Notes: generated by a model from the letters alone, not told the origin. A DNA stretch of 64,000 bases from Niallia sp. NCCP-28 (GCF_023168165.1 NZ_BQYJ01000008.1:1-64000); one strand, 5' to 3'; positions 16,451 through 25,637 are shown, counted from the first letter of the stretch. Translations and numbers: made by a program.

Positions 16451-17611
16451 TTATTTTCTTCTCTGTTTAATTTTGCTGTTTATTAAATGTTGCTTTTTAG
16501 GATGAAAATCATTTGCCACCATTTCACCAACTTGATTGCTGTTGAAATTTATTGATTTTTGGTTAATACCTAAGTGGGGAAACAATAATTCTGCTACTCG
16601 ATACGACTCTTCTAAATGGGGATAACCAGAAAGTACAAATGTCTCTATGCCCAAATCTTCATATTCCTTCATTCTTTTGGCTACTGTTTCTGGATCGCCT
16701 ACTAAAGCAGTACCAGCTCCTCCTCTTACTAGTCCAACTCCCGCCCATAAATTAGGGCTTATTTCCAAGTTATCTTTGGTTCCTGCATGCAAATCTGTCA
16801 TTCTTTTTTGTCCTTCTGAATCATATCGTGAAAAAACTTTTTGCGATTTTGCAATTAAATCATCATCTACATATTTGATTAAATCTTCTGCCGCATGCCA
16901 AGCTTCCTCAGCTGTTTCTCTCACAATGACATGAAGGCGTATACCAAATCTCACCGTTCTGCCTTCTTTTTCAGCCAATTTTCTTACTTGATTGATTTTT
17001 TCTGCAACTTTTGCTGGCGGCTCTCCCCAAGTTAAATAGACATCTACATGCTTTGCTGCGATTTCTTGTCCTATTTGTGAAGAACCGCCAAAATATAAAG
17101 GAGGATATGGCTTTTGAACTGGAGGAAATAATAATTTCCCTTCATTAATATGCAAGTAGTCTCCTTTTAAATTTGCTTCTCCCTTTGCTAACAGTTCTCT
17201 CCACACAGCTAAAAATTCATCTGTTAGTTCATATCTTTCATGATGGCTCAAATGCAATCCATCACCAGCAAGTTCCACAGGATCTCCTCCAGTTACTACA
17301 TTTATTAGTAATCGTCCATTTGATAAACGATCAAATGTCGCCGCCATTCTAGCCGCTTGAGAAGGAGTCGTTAATCCCGGTCTCACTGCTACCAGAAATT
17401 TCATCTGACTAGTAGCTGTAATCAATGAGGAAGCAACCACCCATGCATCTTCGCATGATTGGCCTGTCGGCAGCAAAGCACCATCATATCCTAACGAGTC
17501 TACTGCTTGTGCCACTTGTTTTAAATACGGCAGATTAACCTCTCTTCCCCCTGTAGTAACGCCTAAATATCTTGAATCCCCATGTGTCGGAATAAACCAA
17601 AATACATTCAT
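16451..17611 (-). CDS. ssuD: FMNH2-dependent alkanesulfonate monooxygenase
   Basis: A 386-residue enzyme closely matching E. coli SsuD along its full length: [14 protein letters not shown] at the N-terminus, the [10 protein letters not shown] active-site stretch with Cys, [23 protein letters not shown] and [15 protein letters not shown]. It oxidises C1-C14 alkanesulfonates to aldehyde and sulfite, the step that frees sulfur. The C-terminus carries an extra basic tail (SKIKQRRK). A strong terminator lies between this gene and the upstream TauE-type gene. Confidence 0.95.
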   Translation of the reverse strand: MNVFWFIPTHGDSRYLGVTTGGREVNLPYLKQVAQAVDSLGYDGALLPTGQSCEDAWVVASSLITATSQMKFLVAVRPGLTTPSQAARMAATFDRLSNGRLLINVVTGGDPVELAGDGLHLSHHERYELTDEFLAVWRELLAKGEANLKGDYLHINEGKLLFPPVQKPYPPLYFGGSSQIGQEIAAKHVDVYLTWGEPPAKVAEKINQVRKLAEKEGRTVRFGIRLHVIVRETAEEAWHAAEDLIKYVDDDLIAKSQKVFSRYDSEGQKRMTDLHAGTKDNLEISPNLWAGVGLVRGGAGTALVGDPETVAKRMKEYEDLGIETFVLSGYPHLEESYRVAELLFPHLGINQKSINFNSNQVGEMVANDFHPKKQHLINSKIKQRRK

Positions 17612-17661
17612 CTTTTTTCTCCCCTTCTTATGTTTTCGATAGTTTTTCTATATTTATTTAT

Positions 17662-17708
17662 AAAAAAAGACTCCCAGTTAAGTAAGAAACTTACTTAATC
17701 CGAGAGCC
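17662..17708 (-). terminator. Strong terminator between the TauE-type gene and ssuD
   Basis: Reading leftwards, a long stem (17708-17690 with 17686-17669) is followed by seven Ts (17668-17662). It begins 10 nt after the stop of the upstream gene, so most transcripts should stop before ssuD, which then needs its own promoter or a read-through mechanism. Confidence 0.85.
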
Positions 17709-17717
17709 TCTAGTTTT

Positions 17718-18617
17718 CTAGTCAGCTATTGAATTAACTTTTACTTTTTTATTATTTTTAAAGCCGCCAATTTTTGAAACAGTATAAACTATTGCTGCTA
17801 TCCAAATGATAATAATTGCTGCGTATACATATGGATAAAAAGATGCCTGATCAATCCAAGATGTTAGCAAATTTCTTGCATTTACAAGGATAATAAAACC
17901 ACCTACAAGTACACCCATTAACTGTGCATGAATTTTCTGAACAAGCCATGCAGCTATTGGTGCTGCGATAATTCCGCCAATCATTAATGCTCCAACCCAT
18001 AACCAGTTTACTTGCTCCCATCCTAAAGAGATGAAAAAGCCAAGTGTTGCAGAAACCGCTATAGCGAATTCACTTGTATCCACTGTACCTACTACCTTGC
18101 GTGCACTCATGCCTTTTCGGGATAATAGCACTGGCGTCGCAATCGGTCCCCATCCTCCGCCGCCGGTTGCATCTGCAAACCCAGCCACTAAGCCTAATGG
18201 AATTGCTTGTTTTTTGCTTAAATCAATTCCCTTTTTCTCTTCACTTGGGCGGAAGTTAAATAAAAATCTAATAAGGACATATGCGCCTAATCCTAAAAGG
18301 AATAAAGAAATATACGGCTTTGCCAAATCTCCTGGTATATTGCTTAAAAATGTTGCCCCTGCAAAGGCCCCAATTGAACCTGGAATAATTAGTCGATAAA
18401 CTGTTTTTTTATCTACATTTCCAAATCTTATATGAGATGCTCCAGATGCAGCTGTCGTTACCACTTCTGCTAAATGAACAGAAGCAGATGCAACGGCTGG
18501 AGAAATGCTGAAAGCCAATAAAAGAGACGTCGATGTAACCCCATAAGCCATTCCTAAAGCACCGTCAATTAATTGTGCAAGCAGACCAATAAAAGCAAAA
18601 ACGATTAACTTTTTCAT
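17718..18617 (-). CDS. TSUP-family sulfite/sulfonate exporter (TauE/SafE-like)
   Basis: A 299-residue protein with about eight membrane segments. The repeats GLLAQLIDGALGMAYGVTSTSLLL and GLVAGFADATGGGGWGPIATPVLL are the two TauE/SafE signatures. I start it at the ATG at 18617, 8 nt after GAGGG, rather than the GTG at 18626. By family it exports sulfite or sulfonates. Given ssuD and ssuE downstream, removal of the toxic sulfite released by sulfonate cleavage is the likely job. A strong sigma-A promoter precedes it. Confidence 0.88.
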   Translation of the reverse strand: MKKLIVFAFIGLLAQLIDGALGMAYGVTSTSLLLAFSISPAVASASVHLAEVVTTAASGASHIRFGNVDKKTVYRLIIPGSIGAFAGATFLSNIPGDLAKPYISLFLLGLGAYVLIRFLFNFRPSEEKKGIDLSKKQAIPLGLVAGFADATGGGGWGPIATPVLLSRKGMSARKVVGTVDTSEFAIAVSATLGFFISLGWEQVNWLWVGALMIGGIIAAPIAAWLVQKIHAQLMGVLVGGFIILVNARNLLTSWIDQASFYPYVYAAIIIIWIAAIVYTVSKIGGFKNNKKVKVNSIAD

Positions 18618-18675
18618 TATATACACCCTCTATTTGTTTTAATTAATGAGAAAATCTAGAAAAAGATATACAACA

Positions 18676-18700
18676 GCATAACCCTTCGACTTAGTTATGC
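18676..18700 (-). promoter_or_regulatory. Leader hairpin of the TauE-type gene
   Basis: GCATAAC (18700-18694, minus strand) pairs with GTTATGC (18682-18676), and TCGAAGG occurs twice within and beside it. It lies in the 5' leader between promoter and gene; no known riboswitch consensus was recognised, and no T-run follows. Confidence 0.4.
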
Positions 18701-18743
18701 CTTCGAATTTTTAGTCAGCTCTTTATTTTTTCTAATTAAGCAG

Positions 18744-18773
18744 ATTATATATCGCATTATTCCTACCCGTCAA
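18744..18773 (-). promoter_or_regulatory. Sigma-A promoter of the TauE-type gene
   Basis: TTGACG (18773-18768) and TATAAT (18749-18744) are 18 bp apart on the minus strand. Transcription would start near 18737, giving a leader of about 120 nt. The stretch 18780-18910 shows no gene. Confidence 0.7.
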
Positions 18774-18913
18774 CTAGTATTTTAAAATAAATTGAAAATT
18801 ATTAAAATGGAGAACCTTTGATAACAAAAGAACCATATTTTCAGCCCCAAAAAGCTTTTTATGAGAAAAGCCCGCCTATTATGTAGTTTAAATACGGAAT
18901 AATAATCTTCCAT

Positions 18914-18953
18914 CAAAAAAACAAGACAGAGGAAATTCCCTGCCTTGTTTTTA
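18914..18953 (-). terminator. Terminator of the sucrose operon
   Basis: Reading leftwards, ACAAGGCAGG pairs with CCTCTGTCTTGT (with a G-T pair) and is followed by a run of seven Ts. Confidence 0.8.
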
Positions 18954-19021
18954 GCTAAACATTTTTTCTATTAATCTTTCTCTAATGCTTGCTGTAAAGT
19001 CGAATATGTTTCAATTTCATC

Positions 19022-20494
19022 TTATTTGCATTTCCACTGTACAGCTTCAAAATTTGCCATCCCTTCTTTTGCAAAAAATTGCACTCCTAAACTTTCTTTT
19101 TTAGGAAATAAACGAGACGTAAAAACAATTTCTCCATCATTTACAAAAACCTCAATAGAAGATGTATCCATAAATAGATGAAAACGCACTTTTTCTTTTA
19201 AGTATGATTTCTGACGAATTGTTCCATATTCTTGTGCAAATAATTCTCCTGCTTTTGTACGATCAAGTACTACCTTCTGAATCGATTTATCAAGATAAAG
19301 CAACGTTTCTTCGTCTTCCCCAACACGTAGCTTTAATCCCGCAATTGCTGCACTTTTTGCTTCTATATCCACAATCATTTCATACGCTTCTCCTGAAAAT
19401 GCCTCTATATGTTCTGTAATTCCCTGTATACTCAATGCTCTTTGCACTTTATTTTGTCGATTTTTTTGCAGTTCTCGCACAGGTTTTTGATAAATAATAT
19501 TATTCTTAATTGAAATTTCTCTTGGGAGAGTTAAACAATGGGCCCACCCTTCTTTATCTGTCGGATATTCTATTTCTGGCAATCCCATCCATCCAACAAG
19601 CAACCGTCTGCCATCCGGTGATACTGTTGTTTGTGGAGCATAAAAATCAAAACCTGCATCTAATTCCTGAAATTCTTCATGTTCGAAATAATTATTATTT
19701 AAATCCAATGGCTGCCCTATATACGCACCAGATTGGTAAATATTCCTAAAACTATCATTTTTCGCTTGAATACCTTGAGGAGAAAATAATAGTACGCCAT
19801 GATTTTGCAATTCAAAATAGTCAGGACATTCCCACATAAAACCAAAATTCATTTCTTTCGTCTTTAACTCGCCTAGCCAATGCCAATCCTTTAAATTATC
19901 CGATTTATAAAGAAGAACACATCCTGTTAAGTCTTTGCGCTGAGCCCCTACTACCATATAGAAACTATCTTTTTCTTTCCATACTTTCGGATCTCTAAAA
20001 TGTTCTGTATATCCTTTTGGCTGCTTCTGAATTATAGGTATATCTTGCTTGATCATCTTCCCCTTATCGTCCATTATTATTAAACACTGCGAGGCATGGC
20101 GATTCCATTCTCCATCTCGTTTATTTGCTGTATAGAACAGATAAAGGAACTCATTATGAACAAATCCACTGCCTGAATATATCCCGTGGCTTTCAAATGA
20201 CAACTCTGGTTTTACAGCAACCCCTTTATTTTTCCAGTTTATAAGATCTATTGATTCTGTCTGATACCAATGTTTCATCCCATGTACAGCTCCAAAAGGA
20301 AACCATTGATAAAATAAATAGTAGCGGTCTTTATACCAAACAAAACCGTTAGGATCATTTAATAAACCATATGGCGGCTGAATATGATATCGTTGCCGCC
20401 ATAGACTTCTCGATACTGACAATTCTAGTTTCTTTCTCTCTTCTACAGTCATACTGTCATATGTACGATAGCGTTCTTCATTCGTCCACTCCAT
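19022..20494 (-). CDS. GH32 sucrose-6-phosphate hydrolase
   Basis: A 490-residue glycoside hydrolase of family 32. The nucleophile motif NDPNG is at residues 46-50, FRDPKVW holds the transition-state Asp and MWECPDYF the acid/base Glu; a C-terminal beta-sandwich follows. I start it at the ATG at 20494, 6 nt after the GGAGGAAAG site, not at the ATG at 20518. It cleaves sucrose-6-phosphate delivered by the PTS gene upstream. The stop TAA is followed by 16 more in-frame sense codons (DEIETYSTLQQALEKD), hinting at a lost C-terminal tail. Confidence 0.92.
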   Translation of the reverse strand: MEWTNEERYRTYDSMTVEERKKLELSVSRSLWRQRYHIQPPYGLLNDPNGFVWYKDRYYLFYQWFPFGAVHGMKHWYQTESIDLINWKNKGVAVKPELSFESHGIYSGSGFVHNEFLYLFYTANKRDGEWNRHASQCLIIMDDKGKMIKQDIPIIQKQPKGYTEHFRDPKVWKEKDSFYMVVGAQRKDLTGCVLLYKSDNLKDWHWLGELKTKEMNFGFMWECPDYFELQNHGVLLFSPQGIQAKNDSFRNIYQSGAYIGQPLDLNNNYFEHEEFQELDAGFDFYAPQTTVSPDGRRLLVGWMGLPEIEYPTDKEGWAHCLTLPREISIKNNIIYQKPVRELQKNRQNKVQRALSIQGITEHIEAFSGEAYEMIVDIEAKSAAIAGLKLRVGEDEETLLYLDKSIQKVVLDRTKAGELFAQEYGTIRQKSYLKEKVRFHLFMDTSSIEVFVNDGEIVFTSRLFPKKESLGVQFFAKEGMANFEAVQWKCK

Positions 20495-20530
20495 AATTAA
20501 CTTTCCTCCCAAAACCATTTTTAAAAATGA

Positions 20531-20558
20531 AAAACGAGTTGCTAAAGCAACCCGTTTT
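20531..20558 (-). terminator. Partial terminator between the PTS gene and the GH32 gene
   Basis: AAAACGGGTTGC pairs with GCAACTCGTTTT around TTTA on the minus strand, then TCATTTTTAA. It could lower expression of the last gene relative to the first two. Confidence 0.65.
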
Positions 20559-20594
20559 TAGCAAACTGATGCGTTCTATTTACTGTCAATCTAT

Positions 20595-22043
20595 TTATAT
20601 ACTCACATTTTTTTTAGTTGGTGTTTTGTCTTCGGCCATTACTTCTTTAGGAACTGCAAATAAAGAGGTAATCACAAATGCCGCTATAAAAATGACAATG
20701 CCGACTACAATATATGTTACTAATTGATTCCATTCATAGATGTACATTAATGGAGAAAGAATTACCGCTAAACCATAGGAGTTAGCTTTGATATTTAAGA
20801 CAGAAAGAATCATACCACCAACAGCTGAACAGGCAATCATCACATATAGCGGTTTCATACTATATCTCATTACTACACCAAACAACGCAGGCTCGCTGAC
20901 ACCAAGCAATTGAGTAAGCGTTGCACTTACTCCAGCAACCTTTACCGTACGTTTTTTAGCTTTAATTGTAATTCCCAGACAAGTTCCAGCATTCGCAAAT
21001 CCATACATTGCACATAAAGTGATCAGCGGATTAAATCCAGTATTTGCGAGCAAAGTTGTTTCAATCATTATGAATAAATGGTGCATTCCTGTCATAACAG
21101 CCAACGGATAGATGAAGCCAATTAAAAGGCCGCCAATTCCAAAAGGAGCATGAATAAGTGATGTTACAACATGTACTAATCCCATTTCTAATACATGCAA
21201 TAATGGCCCTAACACAAGTAAACCAGTAATCATCATTGTCAATAAAACAAGAAAAGGAGTAAAAATTAAGTCCAATGCATTTGGCATCACGGCTCGCAAT
21301 TTCTTCTCAAGCTTTGCTCCTAAAATTCCGATCACGAGTGCTGTCAATACACTGCCTTGATATCCGACTACTGGAATAAATCCAAATGCCATAATTGGAT
21401 CTACTCCACTATTGATATCTGCTACTGCATAAGCATTTGGAAGAGCAGGAGAAACTAACATTAAACCGATTACAAAACCGATTATTGGCATTCCTCCAAA
21501 ATTCTTAAATGCAGACCAGCAAATTAATGCTGGCAAAAAGGCGAATGCAGTGTCTGTAAGAACAGAGATAAGTGTCTTCAAATAAGCAGGAATATCATTG
21601 CCTGTCATCCCTATTAGCCCTAAAATAGCATCACTAAATATTACTCCCTTTAATCCGAGAAACAGTCCTGTTGCAGCAATAATCGGGATAATTGGAATAA
21701 ATATATCAGCAAGTGTACGTACAGCTCTTCTTATGCCCTTTTCTTTTTTAGCAGATGAAGCATCCTCCTTGGATTGTGCCTCATCTTGTTCTGGCTGATT
21801 TCCCCTCAAGGCAGCATATACTTTATTAACCGTACCAGTACCTAAAATAACCTGATACTGGCCGGCATTAAAAAATACCCCTTTTACTTCATCAATGCTT
21901 TCAATAGCTTCATCATTGATCTTTTCACGATCTTTAATAGAAAAACGCAGTCTAGTAGCACAATGGGTATATGATTCGATATTATCTTCACCTATTACAT
22001 CAATAATTTCTTTGCCTATGCGTTCGTATTTGTTTTCATTCAT
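20595..22043 (-). CDS. PTS transporter EIIBC, sucrose/alpha-glucoside type
   Basis: A 482-residue permease. The N-terminal EIIB domain has the phosphocysteine in YTHCATRLRF (about residue 28), followed by a linker and an EIIC domain with about ten membrane segments, including GMHHLFIMIETTLL and the GVSEPALFGVV loop. No EIIA is fused, so a separate glucose-type EIIA must serve it. It overlaps the GH13 stop by 8 nt and is followed by the sucrose-6-phosphate hydrolase, which points to sucrose; trehalose or maltose-type sugars cannot be excluded. The start is the ATG at 22043. Confidence 0.9.
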   Translation of the reverse strand: MNENKYERIGKEIIDVIGEDNIESYTHCATRLRFSIKDREKINDEAIESIDEVKGVFFNAGQYQVILGTGTVNKVYAALRGNQPEQDEAQSKEDASSAKKEKGIRRAVRTLADIFIPIIPIIAATGLFLGLKGVIFSDAILGLIGMTGNDIPAYLKTLISVLTDTAFAFLPALICWSAFKNFGGMPIIGFVIGLMLVSPALPNAYAVADINSGVDPIMAFGFIPVVGYQGSVLTALVIGILGAKLEKKLRAVMPNALDLIFTPFLVLLTMMITGLLVLGPLLHVLEMGLVHVVTSLIHAPFGIGGLLIGFIYPLAVMTGMHHLFIMIETTLLANTGFNPLITLCAMYGFANAGTCLGITIKAKKRTVKVAGVSATLTQLLGVSEPALFGVVMRYSMKPLYVMIACSAVGGMILSVLNIKANSYGLAVILSPLMYIYEWNQLVTYIVVGIVIFIAAFVITSLFAVPKEVMAEDKTPTKKNVSI

Positions 22044-23736
22044 CACTATTCTCTTCTTTCTTTAAAAGTAGTAGAGCTTGATATGGCTTTAGTTCATAAT
22101 CTTGTATAGCTATTATCGTTTCTTCATCTTTGTAATTGTTTAATAAAACTTCATACTTTTTCTGCTCTAATTTGACTACATTATTTTCTGATGAAAAATT
22201 AAAATAACAAATAACTTCTTTTTCATTCAATTTACGCTTATATGCAACTATATGGGGGTGTTCCTCTAAAATTGGTTCGATTTCGCCAAAAGTTAAGCAT
22301 TCACTTGCCTTGCTTGACTGTCTTACTTGAATGATTTTTTTATAAAAATTTAAGATAGAATCTGGATTTTTTTCTTGTTGTTCTACATTTATTGATTCGT
22401 AATTCTCATTCATTCCTAACCATGGTTGCACTTCTGAGAATCCACCATATTCTTTTGGGCTCCAATGAAATGGTGTTCTTGAATTATCGCGGCTCCGCAA
22501 GTTGATAAAGTGCAATGCTTCGTCTTCACTAAAACCCTCATTCATAGAACGATAATACTGGTCAATGCTTGAAATATCATCAAATTCTTCAATGCTTTTT
22601 CTTTTAAAGTTAGTCATGCCAATTTCTTGACCTTGATATATAAAAGGAGTTCCACGCAAATAGAAAAACATTGCTCCTAGCATTGTCGCCGAATAGAAAT
22701 TGCGATTCTCTTCTTCCTTTATATACTTGCTTATTGATCTATTTTGATCATGGTTTTCTAAGAAGTTAGCACCCCAGCCGACTTTTTGAATTTCTTTTTG
22801 ACTAGTAAATATTAAACCCTTTAAATCTATTACATTCCAATCGACTCTTTTAAACCATTCACTTCCAGAAGCCACATCAAGATCTGCATATCTAAAATCA
22901 AAAATCATAGAGAAGTATCCATTATCGCCAATAAAATCTCCATATTGCTCATATGGCACTCCAGGAGCTTCACCAATTGTTACGCAATTATACTTTGAAA
23001 AGGTTTTTGCTTGTAATTCATGCAGAAATTTTTCAATGCCTGGTTGATTACGGCCTCTTTTGGTGCATTTTGCAAGTCCATCTACTCCATCTGCAAGTAC
23101 ATCTTGATAAGATTGATCTTTCTTAATAAACGTTATCGCGTCAACTCTAAAACCAGCAATTCCTTTATCCAGCCAATAATTAACCATTTTATACAGCTCT
23201 TCACGAACTTCTTTATTTTCCCAATTTAGGTCTGGCTGCTTGACTCCAAAAGAATGAAAATAATACTGATCTGTATTTTTTAAAGGCTCCCATACACTTC
23301 CGCCAAAAACAGAACGCCAATTATTAGGTAGCTGGCCATCTTTACCAGATTTTAAGACATAATAATCTTTATACTTACTATCAGGATTTTCTAGCACATC
23401 TTGGAACCATGGATGTTCATCAGATGTATGATTTATTACAAGGTCAAGAACAATTTTGATGCCTTTTTCTGTTGCCTTTTCAATCAACTCATCCAAGTCT
23501 TTCATATCGCCAAACTCTGGATTTAATTGATAATAATCTGAAATATCATATCCATTATCAGCCATTGGCGATTGATAAATTGGGCATATCCAAACCATTG
23601 TGATACCTAAAGACTGCAAATAGTCTAATTTCTCTGTAATACCCTTTATATCGCCTATTCCATCATTATTTGAGTCATAAAAACTTTTAGGATAAATTTG
23701 ATAAATAACTTCTTTTTGCCACCATTTCTGCTTCAT
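22036..23736 (-). CDS. GH13 alpha-glucosidase (oligo-1,6-glucosidase/MalL-like)
   Basis: A 566-residue enzyme. Conserved GH13 regions are LVINHTSDEHPWF (about 99-111), the nucleophile Asp199 in GFRVDAI, acid/base Glu256 in TIGEAPG and Asp330 in ENHDQ. It fits the GH13_31 group that covers oligo-1,6-glucosidases, sucrose isomaltases and related enzymes; trehalose-6-phosphate hydrolase is less likely but possible. It is the first gene of the operon, translationally coupled to the PTS permease, so it probably acts on a sugar or phospho-sugar brought in by it. AGGGGG precedes the ATG. Confidence 0.88.
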   Translation of the reverse strand: MKQKWWQKEVIYQIYPKSFYDSNNDGIGDIKGITEKLDYLQSLGITMVWICPIYQSPMADNGYDISDYYQLNPEFGDMKDLDELIEKATEKGIKIVLDLVINHTSDEHPWFQDVLENPDSKYKDYYVLKSGKDGQLPNNWRSVFGGSVWEPLKNTDQYYFHSFGVKQPDLNWENKEVREELYKMVNYWLDKGIAGFRVDAITFIKKDQSYQDVLADGVDGLAKCTKRGRNQPGIEKFLHELQAKTFSKYNCVTIGEAPGVPYEQYGDFIGDNGYFSMIFDFRYADLDVASGSEWFKRVDWNVIDLKGLIFTSQKEIQKVGWGANFLENHDQNRSISKYIKEEENRNFYSATMLGAMFFYLRGTPFIYQGQEIGMTNFKRKSIEEFDDISSIDQYYRSMNEGFSEDEALHFINLRSRDNSRTPFHWSPKEYGGFSEVQPWLGMNENYESINVEQQEKNPDSILNFYKKIIQVRQSSKASECLTFGEIEPILEEHPHIVAYKRKLNEKEVICYFNFSSENNVVKLEQKKYEVLLNNYKDEETIIAIQDYELKPYQALLLLKKEENSDE

Positions 23737-23787
23737 AATCTTCCCCCTAAACAGTCTATCGTATCATCACTTGTTAGTCGCATCGTT

Positions 23788-23868
23788 GGAATCGGTTCCG
23801 TTTTATTATAAAAAAACAATCGCTTTCATTAAAAGTTAAAAAATATAGTAAAATAGTAATCGGTTTCA
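23788..23868 (-). promoter_or_regulatory. Proximal cre-like/LacI operator module of the sugar operon
   Basis: GGAACCGATTCC (23799-23788, minus) is a LacI-type pseudo-palindrome. TGAAACCGATTACT (23868-23855) matches the cre consensus TGWAANCGNTNWCA at 13 of 14 positions. Between them lies TATAAT (23810-23805) and a weaker cre-like TGAAAGCGATTG. A second promoter or a looping operator is possible. Confidence 0.6.
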
Positions 23869-23903
23869 AATCTGCATAAATAAAATTATTCACTCATGTT
23901 ATA

Positions 23904-23960
23904 GAACCGGTTCCGCAATATTATTATAAATTCTCATATAATATGTTGTCAACGCTTTCT
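23904..23960 (-). promoter_or_regulatory. Main sugar-operon promoter with overlapping cre and operator
   Basis: TTGACA (23952-23947) and TATAAT (23928-23923) are 18 bp apart on the minus strand. AGAAAGCGTTGACA (23960-23947) overlaps the -35 and matches the cre consensus at 13 of 14 positions, so CcpA would block the polymerase. GAACCGGTTC (23913-23904), a perfect 10-bp palindrome just after the -10, is a typical LacI-family operator. No LacI regulator gene is in the window. Confidence 0.7.
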
Positions 23961-24071
23961 TGTCGAATTATGTACTTTTATTTTAACAGATTTACGCTAT
24001 AGAAAAAAAATGCCTTTTCACATTAGATTAAACTTTATCTCCTAATCCAAAGAAGTTCCAGCTTCACAAAA

Positions 24072-24160
24072 TTTTAGGCTGTGAACAAACATTCTCTTCC
24101 TGCTAACTTGCTCTAATCGATCTGTACATCGGAAGATAACGATTTACACACAGCCTAAAA
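24072..24160. repeat. 89-bp element with perfect 12-bp inverted ends
   Basis: TTTTAGGCTGTG (24072-24083) is the exact inverse of CACAGCCTAAAA (24149-24160). The interior has no reading frame. It could be a MITE-like element or a long hairpin; no second copy was seen in the window. Confidence 0.6.
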
Positions 24161-24198
24161 AGGATTAAATCTTTTCTAACATTAAATGATTCATAAGA

Positions 24199-24345
24199 TT
24201 ATTGTCTTTTTTTCGTTTTTTTATTATTAAGTTTTTCCGCTGCAGTTAACGGTTCATTCGCAAATTCATGGTCATATTCTCTTGATAAACTATCTTTAAC
24301 TGCTTGTTTATTACTAATTCCGCTAGTATGTTTATTTTTAGTCAT
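24199..24345 (-). CDS. sspO: Small acid-soluble spore protein O
   Basis: A 48-residue reading frame too short for most gene callers. It begins MTKNKHTSGISNKQAVKDS and ends with EFANEPLTAAEKLNNKKTKK, which matches the C-terminal half of B. subtilis SspO. GGGGGTG precedes the ATG at 24345. SspO is a minor DNA- or core-associated protein made in the forespore under sigma-G. It stands alone; a following aconitase-linked partner sspP is not present next to it. Confidence 0.85.
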   Translation of the reverse strand: MTKNKHTSGISNKQAVKDSLSREYDHEFANEPLTAAEKLNNKKTKKRQ

Positions 24346-24401
24346 AATAGTCACCCCCATTCTTTATTTTGTCTTATTGCCCTAATGAATATGTATCCAT
24401 A

Positions 24402-24434
24402 GCAAAAAAACGCAAATGAAAAATCATCTGCGTT
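24402..24434 (-). terminator. Terminator of the Gfo/Idh/MocA oxidoreductase gene
   Basis: AACGCAGATGA pairs with TCATTTGCGTT on the minus strand (24434-24409), followed by a run of Ts. Confidence 0.8.
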
Positions 24435-24475
24435 TCCAATAATTCCTGATTTGCATACTATCACACAAGTAGTTA

Positions 24476-25567
24476 TTAATTACTTTTTTTAAAATATACC
24501 GGTTCTCCTGTTTCAGCAGATTGATAAATAGCTTCTAAAATTTCAGTTACTACTAACGACTGTTCAGGCGCAACAATTGGCGCTGTATCATTTATGACTG
24601 CTTCAATCCATAATCTCGCTTCTAAATCTGCAGCACTTTCTTCTGAACCGCTAAAAAAAGCTACGCCATCCGAATCTAATGCAACTTTTTCTGTATAAAG
24701 TTTGCTGTACTTTTCTCCATTAATTCTTAATCCTTCCTTCATATCAGAGCCGCCTTCTGTACCACAAAGGGTACATTTCGCCTCATCCTCATCTAATGAG
24801 TTAAGGGCCCAGCTTGATTCCAGAACAATTGTCGCTCCGTTTTCCATTTTAATAAAACCAAAAGCGGAATCTTCCACTTGAAATTTTTCCGGATCCCAAG
24901 AACCCCAAGCATTAGCAGCACCTTTTTTCTTCCCTAATTTATGGTAGGTAGAGCCCATTACTACTTGAGGCTTATAATTATTCATCATCCATAAAGTCAG
25001 ATCCAATGCATGTGTTCCGATATCAATTAAAGGGCCTCCTCCTTGTTTTTCTTCATCTAGGAATACACCCCATGTGGGAACAGCACGGCGGCGAATTGCA
25101 TGTGCCTTCGCATAATAAATTTCTCCAAGATCTCCATTTGAACATACTTTATGTAAATATTGACTGTCTGTGCGGAAACGATTTTGATAACCAATGGTTA
25201 GTTTTTTCCCTGTTCGCTTTGCAGCTTCCACCATTTTTTTTCCTTCATCTGAAGATATCGCCATTGGCTTTTCACACATAACATGCTTTCCAGCTTCTAA
25301 TGAGGCAACAGAAATATTGCAGTGAGAATTATTTGGCGTACATACATGAACTACCTCTATTGTTTCATCCTTTAATAATTCTCTATAGTCCTCATAAATT
25401 TTTGCTTCCTTTATCCCAAAATTCACTGCTGCTTTCTCTGCTCTTTCTTTAATAATGTCGCAAAAAGCCACCATTTCTACATTTTCCAGTTTTGCTAAAC
25501 TTGGCATATGCTTCCCTTCTGCAATTCCACCACAACCAATAATACCGACTCTAACCTTTCTTGACAT
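24476..25567 (-). CDS. Gfo/Idh/MocA-family NAD(P)-dependent oxidoreductase
   Basis: A 363-residue enzyme. The Rossmann motif is VGIIGCGGIAEGKHMPSL, HVMCEKPMAI holds the catalytic Lys, and GGGPLIDIGTHALDLTLWMM is the substrate-side signature. The family oxidises sugars or inositols at a ring hydroxyl with NAD(P). A cre-like site overlaps the presumed promoter, which suggests sugar catabolism under CcpA. It is monocistronic, so the substrate cannot be named from context. Confidence 0.88.
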   Translation of the reverse strand: MSRKVRVGIIGCGGIAEGKHMPSLAKLENVEMVAFCDIIKERAEKAAVNFGIKEAKIYEDYRELLKDETIEVVHVCTPNNSHCNISVASLEAGKHVMCEKPMAISSDEGKKMVEAAKRTGKKLTIGYQNRFRTDSQYLHKVCSNGDLGEIYYAKAHAIRRRAVPTWGVFLDEEKQGGGPLIDIGTHALDLTLWMMNNYKPQVVMGSTYHKLGKKKGAANAWGSWDPEKFQVEDSAFGFIKMENGATIVLESSWALNSLDEDEAKCTLCGTEGGSDMKEGLRINGEKYSKLYTEKVALDSDGVAFFSGSEESAADLEARLWIEAVINDTAPIVAPEQSLVVTEILEAIYQSAETGEPVYFKKSN

Positions 25568-25637
25568 AAATAAAATCCTCCTTGTAAATTAAACAATTTA
25601 TTCTAAACAGCCTGTAAATAACATTCACTATAGAACA

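Noticed and set aside
18618-18773. SAM (S-box) riboswitch ahead of the sulfonate genes
   Set aside because: The leader has a hairpin but none of the S-box conserved blocks, and no terminator follows it within the leader.
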